Of a stretch of 64,000 nucleotides of DNA, positions 1 to 8,470 are shown piece by piece. This stretch comes from JADCRZ01 sp037718865. GTDB lineage: Bacteria > Bacteroidota > Bacteroidia > Chitinophagales > Chitinophagaceae. The position numbers and the translations under genes were made by a program. Each line of letters begins with the position of its first letter. The stretch's first letter is position 1. The DNA is taken from NCBI GenBank assembly GCA_037718865.1, contig JBBJMP010000003.1:62001-126000 (forward strand), written 5' to 3'. The notes below the pieces were generated by a model. The model saw nothing but the letters and a program-made list of their open reading frames with translations. It was not told where the DNA came from and ran no database searches.

Positions 1-134
1 AAAAATATTACGGGTAGAGTTGCCAATTGTGCAAATGGTTTTATTGAGCGATATTTTTTTCACGCCTTCGAAAGAAAAAAGTATTTCTTTATTTTACTTA
101 AAAGCCCAAGTGCCTCTGAAAATGTAAAGCAGAA

Positions 135-536
135 TTATTTATCCAAAGTTGTTGTAAGCGTTAGTAAAAACACTGATTCTTTTAATGCTTTTACGCTATG
201 TGGTAACCCTTTATGTAAAGCAATCATCTGACCTTTTCTTATTACCACTGATTGGTCATCTGTAGTAAAAATTATTTCTCCTTCAAGTACCTGCACACTT
301 ATAATGCCATCGGCGGTATGTTTTTTTAATGTAGCGTCTTCATGCAATGCTATAAGTACAATACGCATTCCATTTGTTTTATAAACAGTCATGGCATTAC
401 GATCGTTATTTTCCCATGTAACCTCAGCTTTTAATTGTTTTATAAAATCCGGAATATCCATGCTTACCAATGGAGCATCTATTAACCGGGCTCCTTCAGG
501 CCTTAAGTCTGTAGATTCATTATTTTTTATTTCCAT
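135..536 (-). CDS. Small single-domain cupin protein
   Basis: A 133-residue protein with one cupin barrel and no signal peptide, so probably cytoplasmic. The metal-site-like residues are a histidine in KKHTADG (about residue 72) and a second in LHKGLPHSV (about residue 108), separated by the usual strand with glycines (LEGEIIF). Small cupins of this kind are common in Bacteroidota next to stress or redox genes; the ligand is not known and I do not assign one. It is the third gene of a minus-strand group, after a broken HVA1-like gene and a broken molybdo-oxidoreductase, so it may now lack its original promoter. Start chosen at the ATG giving the full N-terminal segment; the gene is complete. 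Confidence 0.8.
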   Translation of the reverse strand: MEIKNNESTDLRPEGARLIDAPLVSMDIPDFIKQLKAEVTWENNDRNAMTVYKTNGMRIVLIALHEDATLKKHTADGIISVQVLEGEIIFTTDDQSVVIRKGQMIALHKGLPHSVKALKESVFLLTLTTTLDK

Positions 537-560
537 GATTATGTATTTTAATTTGAATAT

Positions 561-771
561 TTATTTACTCAATTTCGTAAGTGCTTTCCCTTTATGTACT
601 ATGGTCAGTCTTGTCGCTTTTTATGACATATTGAGGGTCTTCTTTAGTGGCGTGATGTATCTAACCTTTCTAATCAAAATCGGCGGTATGTATTTTTATA
701 ATTTTGCCTGATATATATCCGGATTCAGAAATCCATTTTACATGATTTCCTACTTTAAAGGCATGTTCCAT
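561..771 (-). pseudogene. HVA1/DUF2945-like small protein, broken
   Basis: Reading the minus strand from the ATG at 771 gives MEHAFKVGNHVKWISESGYI and then SGKIIKIHTADFD, followed by two in-frame TAG stops within five codons. The frame continues as KEDPQYVIKSDKTDH, then a one-base shift is needed to reach VHKGKALTKLSK and a stop at 561. The order 'G..V.W.S..G...G.I...', 'A.KEDPQY.IKSDKT', 'HKG.AL' is that of the DUF2945/hypervirulence-associated TUDOR family of about 70 residues, so the whole gene is present but carries three lesions. It lies between the oxidoreductase and the cupin and belonged to that group. Family assignment is from recognition of the pattern; the lesions are seen directly. 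Confidence 0.6.
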
Positions 772-1140
772 TTTCTATAGTAAAGATACCCACTTATGGC
801 TTCTAACTATCTGCCAATAAATCAAAGTATTCATCGTCTTCATTTTTTCCACCAAATCCTTTGCCTATACTTTCATGGGTTTCTACAAATTCAATAGAGC
901 TTACCCACTTTACCATTTTATAGCCCAACTGGTTTTCTATTCGAAGCCTCAACGGTGCTCCATGTGCAAGGGAAAGTGGTTCGTAATTCATTTCCCAGGC
1001 AAGTATTGATTGAGGCTTGAGGCAATTATCAAGCGTATGTGTATCATAATAAGCGCCTCCATATAAACCTTCACCAAAAGAGAAAAAAGCAACCGTTGTT
1101 ACCGCAGGGCCAGGCTTCACCAATTCAATAATTTCACTCA

Positions 1141-2731
1141 AGTTTCGCAGATAAAATTTAGATGGAAAGAAAAGAAAAATAAATAAAAAAAGCAGCATGA
1201 ATTCTTGTGTAAGCTACTGAAATTCAGTAACTTAAAGGTACTAAACTTGTACAAGGTCATGCTGCAATCCAAAGATATTCAATCGGTAGAAGAGTTAAAA
1301 AAATATTTTTCCAATTCAACAAAAATGGTGGATTACCTCGTTAATCTACTTTCGTTCTTTGAATTTAAAAGGGTGTATGGTGTATTAAAGCCATTGAAGA
1401 AAAGAGGCTATCATATTATTGATGTATTTCCGGTGTTGATCATTTTGCCTTTTCTTAAACATGCCAGTATACATGCGCTATTTAAATCGCGTAGCAAAGA
1501 TTTGTCCGGTGCTGACAAGGATGTGTATTACAGATTTAAGAACATGCAAACCATTCCATGGCGTAGGTTGCTGATGAGTTTTGTAAAACGATTCGTGGTC
1601 ATTATTGAAAAGAAGGGGGAGGCTGAAACACAAGCCAAACGTTGTTTGATCATAGATGATTCCTTGTTGCATAAATCAGGGAGGGCTATAGAATTTACAG
1701 GCAAGCTTTGGGATCATGTGAACCATAGCTATCAGTTAGGGCTTCGTTTATTGCTGTTGTGTTATTATGATGGAAAAAGTAATCTGCCGCTGGATTTTTC
1801 ATTGCACCGGGAAAAAGGCAAAAATGAACAAAAGCCTTATGGATTGACTAAAAAGCAATTAAAGCGGCAATATAAAGGATGTCGCCTTGAAGACAGTGAA
1901 AGTAATAAAAGAGCCAGGGAGGTAGACAGGAGTAAAACCGAGGTTGGGATAGAGATGATTAAAAGGGCGCTTCGATTGTTAAAAGTAGATTATGTGCTGA
2001 TGGACAGTTGGTTTACTTCAGAACGGATGATCGAATGCGTAAGGAGTTATAGCAAACAAAACGTGCACCTGATCGGAATGATGAAAATGGGCAAAGCTAA
2101 ATACTTGTACAAAGGAAAGTATTATAGTGCCACCGAATTGTTAACCAGGGTCAAACGCAATACAGGTATCAAACGTTGCAGTAAGCTTAGAGCAAGTTAT
2201 TTGATAGTGGATGTCATGTACAAAGAATACCCGGTCAGATTATTTTTTAGCCGGTTTGGTCAAAAAGGTAAATGGCATTTGATTTTATCAACCGATACTG
2301 CTCTTTCTTATAGTAAAGTAATGGAGCAATATCAGGTACGGTGGACTATCGAGGTGTTCTTTAAAGAAAGCAAGCAATACCTGAATCTGGGAGGATGCCA
2401 ATCTAAAAGCCTGGAAGCGCAGATAGCAGACACTACCATTACCATGATTCAATATATCCTGCTTACCTTAAGAAAACGCTTCGATGACTATGAAACCAGA
2501 GGAGAATTATTCAGAGCTACCGGTGAAGAAATGATGGAACAAAGGCTGCATATAAGGTTATGGGAACTATTAATAGTTATTATGAAAATCATTATCGAAA
2601 CGTTAGATGTATTTGTGGAAGATATTGATATATGCATCAACAAGATTATCAACTCCGGTAAATTAAATGGAATATTGGAATTAATATCTCCAAAACATAA
2701 ACAAATTCTAACGTAATTTAACTGCGAAACT
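1141..2731 (+). mobile_element. IS4-family insertion sequence
   Basis: Imperfect terminal inverted repeats begin AGTTTCGCAG at 1141 and end CTGCGAAACT at 2731, with further partial matches inside. The flanks carry a 12-bp near-direct repeat, TAATTTCACTCA at 1129-1140 and TAATTTTACTCA at 2736-2747, one mismatch apart. IS4 elements usually make 9-12 bp duplications, so this fits; the four bases 2732-2735 between the right repeat and the duplication leave the exact right end uncertain. The single mismatch suggests the insertion is not very recent. It carries one transposase gene and lies inside the molybdo-oxidoreductase gene. Confidence 0.85.
1259..2716 (+). CDS. IS4-family DDE transposase
   Basis: A transposase of about 485 residues. 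Visible motifs are the first acidic region CLIIDDSLLHKSG, the second VDYVLMDSWFTSER, and the family signature in YQVRWTIEVFFKESK, which has the Y-(2)-R-(3)-E-(6)-K spacing typical of IS4. The ATG at 1259 is preferred over an upstream TTG at 1205 because conserved-looking sequence begins only after it. The C-terminal part is hydrophobic and basic as usual. No internal stop is present, so the element may still be active. Confidence 0.9.
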   Translation: MLQSKDIQSVEELKKYFSNSTKMVDYLVNLLSFFEFKRVYGVLKPLKKRGYHIIDVFPVLIILPFLKHASIHALFKSRSKDLSGADKDVYYRFKNMQTIPWRRLLMSFVKRFVVIIEKKGEAETQAKRCLIIDDSLLHKSGRAIEFTGKLWDHVNHSYQLGLRLLLLCYYDGKSNLPLDFSLHREKGKNEQKPYGLTKKQLKRQYKGCRLEDSESNKRAREVDRSKTEVGIEMIKRALRLLKVDYVLMDSWFTSERMIECVRSYSKQNVHLIGMMKMGKAKYLYKGKYYSATELLTRVKRNTGIKRCSKLRASYLIVDVMYKEYPVRLFFSRFGQKGKWHLILSTDTALSYSKVMEQYQVRWTIEVFFKESKQYLNLGGCQSKSLEAQIADTTITMIQYILLTLRKRFDDYETRGELFRATGEEMMEQRLHIRLWELLIVIMKIIIETLDVFVEDIDICINKIINSGKLNGILELISPKHKQILT

Positions 2732-2922
2732 TAAGTAATTTTACTCAAGGGTATTCCTCCCCATTCAGCTATGCCCGACCAACCCTGAATACAATGATGC
2801 ATGGTAATATTTTGTTCCTTACCCATCATTTTAAGTTCTTCCAATGATAACTCAACAGGGTTATTTAGGCTAAATACTATTTTGATGTGCTAGGAGTAAC
2901 TTAGCTGTATAAAAGTACAGTT

Positions 2923-3294
2923 ATGCCACATGCTAAACAATCTGATTTTATAGATCAGGCAATGAAGATGTTTGTACCTCAGGAGTACCTGAATGATTTT
3001 GAAGCTAATCATATTGAAGAACGTCCTGATGAATGGATTATAGAATTGGTAGAAAAAGAAGACCGGATACCTGATGTTATCAAAGGCAAGGACGTTGTAT
3101 TAGATGGGTATTGCAATGAGATAGACATACTTACTCATGCTTTTTCGTTAAAGAAAATATACTTGCGGCTAGTCAGGCGAAGATGGAAAGAAAGGGGCGG
3201 CGTCAAAGCGTACAGCAATGAATATGATTTGCATATACCTGGGATGAAAACCACACGGGAATTCCGGGATTTTTTAAAAGAAATTGGTGGATGA
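2923..3294 (+). CDS. ISAon1-type transposase N-terminal protein (orfA)
   Basis: A 123-residue protein forming the DNA-binding N-terminal part of the two-gene ISAon1-type transposase. It is acidic at the start and ends in a basic helix-rich stretch (VRRRWKERGGVKAYSNEYDL). The next gene overlaps by 11 nt in another frame, and a T6/A4 run lies just before the overlap, so either coupled translation or a ribosomal frameshift could join the two. No catalytic acidic motif is present here. The family is recognised from the arrangement, the element ends and the partner gene. Confidence 0.8.
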   Translation: MPHAKQSDFIDQAMKMFVPQEYLNDFEANHIEERPDEWIIELVEKEDRIPDVIKGKDVVLDGYCNEIDILTHAFSLKKIYLRLVRRRWKERGGVKAYSNEYDLHIPGMKTTREFRDFLKEIGG

Positions 3295-4291
3295 AAAGCC
3301 GGTGAACTTTACCACCATCGGTTCGTTTTTGCAGCTCAGGCCACAAACGGTTTATAGTTGGTACCGTCATTATTTGAGTGGTTACCCCGAATCGGTAGCC
3401 AGCGGAGAGTGGGGCAAAAATAATTTTAAAGGCACAGATAAGAAGATAAAAATAGTACCGGTATTAAAGCCTGAAAATCTGGGCGAAGAGATGGCGGTTG
3501 ATGAGAAAATGATTGATGAGGAATTTTATACGGTGCTTACCAACCGTCAAACCGGAAAGATAGCCATGCTTGCAGAAACCTTACAGGTAGCCGAGTTGAA
3601 CAAGCTGATCGATAAAATGGGTGAAGCGGCAAAGGTAGTAAAAGAAGTAACCATCGACCTTAGCCCCACTTACGAACGGCTGTGTGAACAAAGCTTTCCT
3701 GGCGCTACGGTTGTTGCCGATAAGTTTCATGTGGTAATGCATATTGTTGAAGCTGTGCAAGCTTTACGTTTACGGCTAAAACAAGAGGAATTAAGTGCAT
3801 TGCCCACCACCAAAAAAGAAAGGCGGCAGGTTGAACAGGCAACCAGGCTTATCAATGGTGAAACCCGTATAGAAATGCTAACCCGAAGCAGATATGTTTT
3901 GTTTAAAAGACAAGAACGCTGGACAGCTTCACAACAAAAAAGAGCAAAGCTATTATTTGAAACTTTTCCTATGTTAAAAGCTTGTTATGAGCTAACGCAG
4001 CAAATCAGGAGATGGTTAGATAAGTCTAATGTAGGAAAATATGAATGGCAAATAGAGAGACAACTCATAGAATGGTACGACAATGCTGAACAACAAAAAC
4101 TACCTGAAGTCGAAAATTTGATACGACTCATTGGCAGTCACGAACAAAAAATTATGAACTACTTTTTAAAAGGAAAAACAAACGCTAAAGCAGAAGCTAT
4201 GAATAGTAAAATACAACGCTTTATCACAGCTAATTACGGTGTTAGAGATAAGGACTTCTTTATGTATAGATTAGCTCACTACTACTCCTAG
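3284..4291 (+). CDS. ISAon1/ISL3-type transposase catalytic protein (orfB)
   Basis: A 335-residue catalytic part. It has the ISL3 motif set: VDEK near residue 72 (first acidic residue), TIDLSPTYE followed by VADKFHVV, and a late glutamate in NAKAEAMNSKIQ near residue 305. It begins at a TTG overlapping the end of orfA by 11 nt, so expression probably depends on coupling or frameshifting from orfA. The open frame is intact to the stop just inside the right inverted repeat, which is consistent with an active element. Confidence 0.88.
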   Translation: MVDEKPVNFTTIGSFLQLRPQTVYSWYRHYLSGYPESVASGEWGKNNFKGTDKKIKIVPVLKPENLGEEMAVDEKMIDEEFYTVLTNRQTGKIAMLAETLQVAELNKLIDKMGEAAKVVKEVTIDLSPTYERLCEQSFPGATVVADKFHVVMHIVEAVQALRLRLKQEELSALPTTKKERRQVEQATRLINGETRIEMLTRSRYVLFKRQERWTASQQKRAKLLFETFPMLKACYELTQQIRRWLDKSNVGKYEWQIERQLIEWYDNAEQQKLPEVENLIRLIGSHEQKIMNYFLKGKTNAKAEAMNSKIQRFITANYGVRDKDFFMYRLAHYYS

Positions 4292-5531
4292 CACATCAAA
4301 ATAGTATTTAGCCGTTATTTACCAGGCCGCCTATCTTAAGTTTATATTGTGCAAAGTTATTTGATGCAAGTCTTTTCCAATCAGCCGAGTCCGGCATTTT
4401 TCCGTTAAGCCAGAAATAAGGAGAAATATCTTTTTTTTTATAGTAAGGTGTAGGTTTAAAACGATTCACGGTAATACGCCACAATGAACCGTTTACAGCT
4501 GCTTGCAGATATTGAAGAAGACGTTGTTTATTCCAGGAAAGCCAATGGGCAAAAAAGCAGAACCCAATCGTTACTAAAATAATTGCTATCCCTATATAAA
4601 GCCCTGTATAACTATTGGCTTCGTCGCTTCCAATAGTTATATGATTCATATTCCTTACTAATCCTGTAGCTGATACCAAAACTATATGTATGATGATAAA
4701 AATGGAGTAGGCTATCATCACTAAAAAGTGAATAGAACGGGCACTTTGCCGGTTGCCGAATAATTTTGGATACCGGTGAAAACGATTTTCAATAGCCGGT
4801 GACATAGCCATACCTGTAAGCATAGCCAGCGGCGCTAAAATGAAAACTACTCCAAAATAAGAAAGCTGTTGCAACGCATTATACTGGTAAAACCCATTAG
4901 GTTCCACGGGCATATTGAAAGTAATATAATGAACAAAAACATTCCATGAATCAGGCAATATTTTCCATGAAGTCGGCACCAGCCGTTTCCATTGATTTGT
5001 ATAAAATAAAAGTACAATAAAAACAGCGCCGTTTAATAGAAAAAAAGGAACGGCGAGAAAGTGCCAGACCCTTGCGATACCTATCGTATGCCTATAACCG
5101 GGCAATCCTATAACCGGGCTAATATAGCGAGCATCTTCTTTGGCAGTCCAAAATTTATCTCTCGGTGTTTTTAAAGGTGTAAACCTTATCCATGCAGTTT
5201 CGGGTTTGCAACTATTATTCCAGTACAAACGAGGATGGTCAACCAATATTGAAAGTCCGCTTTTTATAATCAACACCAAAAAAAAGAAGTTAACCCAATG
5301 GCTTAGGTTTATCCATATTGGAAAACCTGAAGGGGCTCCATTTGTGAAAGGAACAACAGATAAAGAAGTACCAGCCGGCAATCCAACAAAAAAATATTGA
5401 AGCCATGCAATACTGGGTAAGCCAATAATCAGCACGAAAAAAATAATCAGCATATAAGGTTTAAGTGCAATAAAACTTCGTCTATCCGCAGGATAGTGTA
5501 TTGCTTTTTCGGCTTCCGTAAAATGTGTCAT

Positions 5532-6038
5532 TATAAAGAGCTTTTCATGTTTGTATAGAGTAAACTAATTGATGATTCTTTTATTTTTTGATTTTCCTAT
5601 TGTCTACAAATTTTACTCCACCTTGGATGTTTGTAAATTTATAGAAATATTATGGCTATCGGCTGAACTGAAATCGGCTTGCCGTGTGTGGGTCAATTAC
5701 AGCTCTTTTGCAAGGTTGGCTTTGTGTCGGGGTTTTGTGTGCCTTGCAAATAGGCTGCAATATGCAGTCGCCCATTAGAAACATTGAATTTTAATGTGAT
5801 CGCTTGAGATGAGCAGGATGTCGCTTGTCCGAGTATTGCTGCAGGTGGGATATTTGGTGCTGTGTCAGCTCCGGCAAACCACGGATGAATTTATGAATTA
5901 TGTTGATGATTTGCAATCTGCCCGGCGTATAATATGCTTGAAACGTTGTTTTTGTTATTCACTGGTATTGGTTTAAAGACATTATATAAAACTTACAATT
6001 TTACAGAGTCGCTGCTATTTTGCCGTAACGTTCGAGTA
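5532..6038. other. Intergenic stretch without recognisable gene
   Basis: About 500 bases between the broken oxidoreductase and the IS110 element. The part next to 5531 must hold the oxidoreductase promoter. A short open frame at 5569-5778 on the plus strand has no recognisable motif and an improbable composition. No tRNA, inverted repeat or protein remnant was recognised. The last bases (6039-6048) match a guide of the IS110 leader RNA and are discussed with that element. Confidence 0.5.
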
Positions 6039-6082
6039 TTTGCGTATTCTAGGATACTTAAATTACCAAATTTGTTTTAAAA

Positions 6083-7075
6083 TCAACATGCTTTTTTATA
6101 GTTATCCACATACATTTCCCCTTTTTTAACTACCGCAAACATTCTTAATATTAATTTGAATTTGATGTTGTTGAGTACTATCTTGTAGCATTTTGTTTGC
6201 AGCTTCCTTTGCCCGTAGCTGCTGATTTCTTTATCCCATTGCATTGCACTGCGTGCGGCCTGGTTTAGCTCCTGCTTCAATTCTTTATTAGCTATGTGAC
6301 TCACTCTTTTCCTTCCCTTTATGCTCGTTCCGGAACTAAAGTCAAATGGAACTACACCAGCATAGACAGCATAACTTCTCGGATTATCAAAACTAGTGAA
6401 GTTTTCCGTATATGCTATTGTCATCAATCCGTTCACTTTCCCGATACCCCTTATACTCGTTATGAGCATATAGTTGGTACTAATCTTTTCATCCTTTGCC
6501 ACAATTTTCATCATTGCCACTTCCACAACTTCAATACTTTTTATATTCGCTTTTTGTTTTTGTTCCAGGGTTTTTACAACGATATCTTTTTTGTTTGCAC
6601 CGTACATATGCTCACGTTCTTTAATAGAGGATTGATACCCGGCATTCTCCCTGACCAATCTTTTTCTAAAGCTAAGTAACTCCTTAAGGCTTACTATCGC
6701 TGCATTTACCGGCTTTGAAGCTTTCAACAACTTATGTTTCTCTTCTCCATACTGAGCTATCCTGGCGGAATCCACTTTATCATTTTTACCTCTTGTAATG
6801 CCTAAAGACTTTTTGATTGCCAGACCGGGTATTCTTGTATACAGAATCTTTTGTGCTTCGCAAAATTGCAGCAGTTTATACTCGTAACCACCGGTATATT
6901 CCATTACCAGAAAACTCCTTCGCAGATCGATTTTTAAGTTCCTGCACCATTTTAAAAATAATACAAAGCCCTCTGTTCCATTGCGAATTTTAATGTGCTC
7001 ATTAAGTTCAGAGCAACTAATATCCAGCGTATTTTTTGATACATCAACCCCTAATGTAAAATCCCATGCCTTCAT
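6083..7075 (-). CDS. IS110-family DEDD transposase (recombinase)
   Basis: A 330-residue protein. The N-terminal RuvC-like DEDD domain shows LGVDVSKNTLDI (Asp about 10), LVMEYTGGYEY (Glu about 59) and KNDKVDSARIAQYG (Asp about 98 and 101). The C-terminal Transposase_20 domain begins ITSIRGIGKVNGL and contains AGVVPFDFSSGTS, carrying the serine expected to be the second catalytic residue. A basic helical segment with coiled-coil character (about 145-190) joins them. The frame is intact. In this family the protein acts with a non-coding RNA made from the element's own end; here that would come from the leader at 7108-7241. Confidence 0.93.
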   Translation of the reverse strand: MKAWDFTLGVDVSKNTLDISCSELNEHIKIRNGTEGFVLFLKWCRNLKIDLRRSFLVMEYTGGYEYKLLQFCEAQKILYTRIPGLAIKKSLGITRGKNDKVDSARIAQYGEEKHKLLKASKPVNAAIVSLKELLSFRKRLVRENAGYQSSIKEREHMYGANKKDIVVKTLEQKQKANIKSIEVVEVAMMKIVAKDEKISTNYMLITSIRGIGKVNGLMTIAYTENFTSFDNPRSYAVYAGVVPFDFSSGTSIKGRKRVSHIANKELKQELNQAARSAMQWDKEISSYGQRKLQTKCYKIVLNNIKFKLILRMFAVVKKGEMYVDNYKKAC

Positions 7076-7107
7076 AATTATATGATGATTAAATGTTATA
7101 AAAAAAA

Positions 7108-7241
7108 CTTGCTCTTGTCAAAAACCTTTGATAGTTCAAAGAGATAATTCTAGCTGGACCCGGAGCAAGAAAAGTAAAAGCAGGGACTAATACGCAAACA
7201 AGTCCTCGAAGACTAGAAGGCAGGTAAGTTCACCCTGCTTT
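7108..7241 (-). ncRNA. Putative IS110 bridge RNA, target loop and donor loop
   Basis: Read on the transposase strand, two stem-loops follow each other. The first has a 9-bp base stem (7241-7233 with 7185-7177), an upper 5-bp stem with one G-U pair (AGUCU/GGACU) and a UCGA loop, and two internal-loop arms. The 5' arm holds CCUGCCUUC (7224-7216) and the 3' arm UUUGCGUAUU (7198-7189). The second has a 7-bp base stem (CUUGCUC 7169-7163 with GAGCAAG 7114-7108), an upper 6-bp stem CUUUGA/UCAAAG and two arms. Both loops have about 47 unpaired-or-upper-stem bases, as expected of target-binding and donor-binding loops. The first loop's arms match the DNA flanking the element on the correct strands. 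Transcript ends are not determined. Confidence 0.7.
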
Positions 7242-7345
7242 GTACTTTCAAAATTATTAACATAATTGGGAATTATTAACACCCCCTTGCAACCCCCATT
7301 ATAATAGTAGTAATAGTATATGAATTATTCAAAGAAAAGTCCAAA

Positions 7346-7663
7346 GGAAGGCAGGGAATTCGATGCTTTCAGCGAATTTAAAACATCTTCATATAACGCA
7401 GCCATTGCTAAACAGGGATATTGATAACGAGACCGTTCAAAATAGGGTCATTTTTTAGTTGATAGCTGAAGGGTGATAGCTGATAGCTATAGGTCATGAT
7501 ATACTTGGCACGACACAAGTGTAAAGTTAAGTATATCACGACGCATTGGCTTTCAGCTTTCAGCTTTTATCCCAATACAAAGTGTTGGATTGCCCCGCCG
7601 GTTTTTGAAGAAGCTAAAAATGCTATCTGCATCACGCATCAAAGGTTCTCATGCATTAACAGA
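7346..7663. other. Intergenic stretch upstream of IS110 and downstream of the GntR gene
   Basis: About 320 bases with no recognisable gene. It contains the upstream guide-matching sequence at 7347-7355, short repeats of TGATAGCTG around 7460-7490, a strong inverted repeat at 7497-7538, and a duplicated TTTCAGC near 7552-7566. These look like non-coding decay and a transcription end for the regulator rather than a coding remnant. Confidence 0.5.
7497..7538. repeat. Inverted repeat, possible hairpin downstream of gntR
   Basis: TGATATACTT at 7497-7506 pairs perfectly with AAGTATATCA at 7529-7538 around a 22-nt loop; GTC and GAC outside extend it with one mismatch. It lies about 125 bp past the stop of the GntR gene. 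No T-run follows on the minus strand, so it is not a textbook terminator; it could be a small element end. Confidence 0.45.
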
Positions 7664-8371
7664 TTACTCAAATAACCGGGCAAAATGACTTTCCAAATGA
7701 TTGCGCATAGCATTGCGGAAAAGTTCGGGAGAGCCGTTTTCCAAAATATCCACCAATCCTTTGTGCGACACAAATTTCCGGTGCATGGGCTGTTTCTTCA
7801 GTAAACCACTGTTGTGTACATAATCAAAAATGGGCAACAACATACGTTGAAATTTTTTCATTGTTTCGTTACCGGTAATTTCATACAACTTTCCGTGAAA
7901 GTCAATTTCATGCTCAATATTGAAAAGGTGGTAATCTGTTACAGGCGGCTCGTTGCTTACAATCTCTTTCAATTCGTCAATGTTTTCTTTTTTAATGCGT
8001 TGATAGATGAAATCAGCCATGCCGATTTCCAATACTAAACGTATTTCAAACATTTCTTTCAAAGTATCCTGGTCCAAAACATGTGGATTCATGCTCTTGC
8101 TCATAATGCCAAAAAGATCAGGACTTGTAATAACGGACCCTTTTTTCTTCTTTGACTCTATCAAACCCATCATACGCAAACGCATTAAAGCCTCTCGTAT
8201 AACAGTGCGGCTGACTCCCAATGCTTCTGCCAGTTCTATTTCCTTTGGTATGGTATCACCAACTTTTAGTTTTCGTTGTTGCAGCAATTCCGCCAGGCTT
8301 CCCTCTACTTTATCTACCAGGGAAGTATTATCTACCGCTTTAAGATTATTTTTTAAGGCTGCTAGGTCCAT
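7664..8371 (-). CDS. GntR/FadR-family (FCD) regulator of the sialic acid locus
   Basis: A 235-residue regulator. Residues about 17-80 form the winged helix (ELAEALGVSRTVIREALMRL, then the wing with GSVIT). Residues about 100-230 form the FCD ligand domain with likely metal residues in the acidic/His segment EHEIDFHGKLY, in RKFVSHKGL and in RNHLESH. This is the architecture of NanR-like and FadR-like repressors that bind sugar acids. It is divergent from susC/susD and the nan genes, so a sialic-acid-pathway ligand is likely but inferred. A palindrome with GT-N3-AC centre overlaps the susC promoter, and a related site lies directly before this gene's own ATG, suggesting autoregulation. Confidence 0.9.
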   Translation of the reverse strand: MDLAALKNNLKAVDNTSLVDKVEGSLAELLQQRKLKVGDTIPKEIELAEALGVSRTVIREALMRLRMMGLIESKKKKGSVITSPDLFGIMSKSMNPHVLDQDTLKEMFEIRLVLEIGMADFIYQRIKKENIDELKEIVSNEPPVTDYHLFNIEHEIDFHGKLYEITGNETMKKFQRMLLPIFDYVHNSGLLKKQPMHRKFVSHKGLVDILENGSPELFRNAMRNHLESHFARLFE

Positions 8372-8388
8372 AATATGTTATACTTAAT
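8372..8388 (-). promoter_or_regulatory. GT-N3-AC operator-like site before the GntR gene
   Basis: AATATGTTATACTTAAT (plus strand) touches the regulator's start codon. It shares 14 invariant positions of 17 with the sites at 8501 and 27193. A minus-strand TATTTTTG at 8404-8397 could be its -7 element. Autoregulation is inferred. Confidence 0.5.
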
Positions 8389-8470
8389 AATTATTACAAA
8401 AATATAAAATTCCCCTTAAAATATTTACTTCTTGTGTAAAATTAAATATTTCTAAAAAAGTAAAAAATTT

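Larger units (their letters stand above)
2868..4313 (+). mobile_element. ISL3-family (ISAon1-like) insertion sequence
   Basis: The element begins GGCTAAATACTATTTTGATG at 2868 and ends with the exact reverse complement at 4313; the perfect repeat extends to about 30 bp. It is flanked by a perfect 8-bp direct repeat, GTTATTTA, at 2860-2867 and 4314-4321. An 8-bp duplication is the hallmark of the ISL3 family. Perfect repeats and duplication indicate a recent insertion. It carries two overlapping genes and interrupts the molybdo-oxidoreductase gene. Confidence 0.95.
803..5531 (-). pseudogene. Cytochrome b / molybdopterin oxidoreductase fusion, disrupted by two IS elements
   Basis: Three segments on the minus strand rebuild one protein. 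5531-4314 encodes a membrane domain of about 405 residues with several hydrophobic helices and histidines (for example HWVNFFFLV, HIVLVSATG) like thiosulfate-reductase-type cytochrome b561. 2859-2748 encodes NPVELSLEELKMMGKEQ and HHCIQGWSG, where Cys is the expected molybdenum ligand of the sulfite-oxidase/MsrP fold. 1140-803 encodes the end of that catalytic domain (LAHGAPLRLRIENQLGYK). Dropping the IS elements and one copy of each target duplication leaves 1,668 nt, exactly 556 codons with stop, so the frame closes perfectly. The ancestral enzyme would be a membrane-anchored molybdoenzyme passing electrons through heme; its substrate is unknown. It is now inactive. The minus-strand frame reaching 1198 is only this 3' part running into the IS4 end. 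Confidence 0.85.
6050..7345 (-). mobile_element. IS110-family element with boundaries inferred from guide matches
   Basis: IS110 elements have no useful terminal repeats, so ends are inferred. Two guide-like stretches in the leader RNA match flanking DNA: CCTGCCTTC (minus strand) at 7355-7347 on the upstream side and AATACGCAAA (minus strand) at 6048-6039 on the downstream side. A CT dinucleotide follows the upstream match on the minus strand and another CT lies two bases from the downstream match. This gives an element of about 1.3 kb with a left end of about 270 nt and a right end of about 33 nt, the usual IS110 layout. The exact core position is uncertain by two or three bases. Confidence 0.65.

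Noticed and set aside
391..711. Plus-strand open frame of 106 codons
   Set aside because: It overlaps the cupin gene and the HVA1-like pseudogene in antisense and shows no family features.
5569..5778. Plus-strand open frame of 69 codons before the IS110 element
   Set aside because: No motif, no clear ribosome binding site and odd composition; treated as chance.
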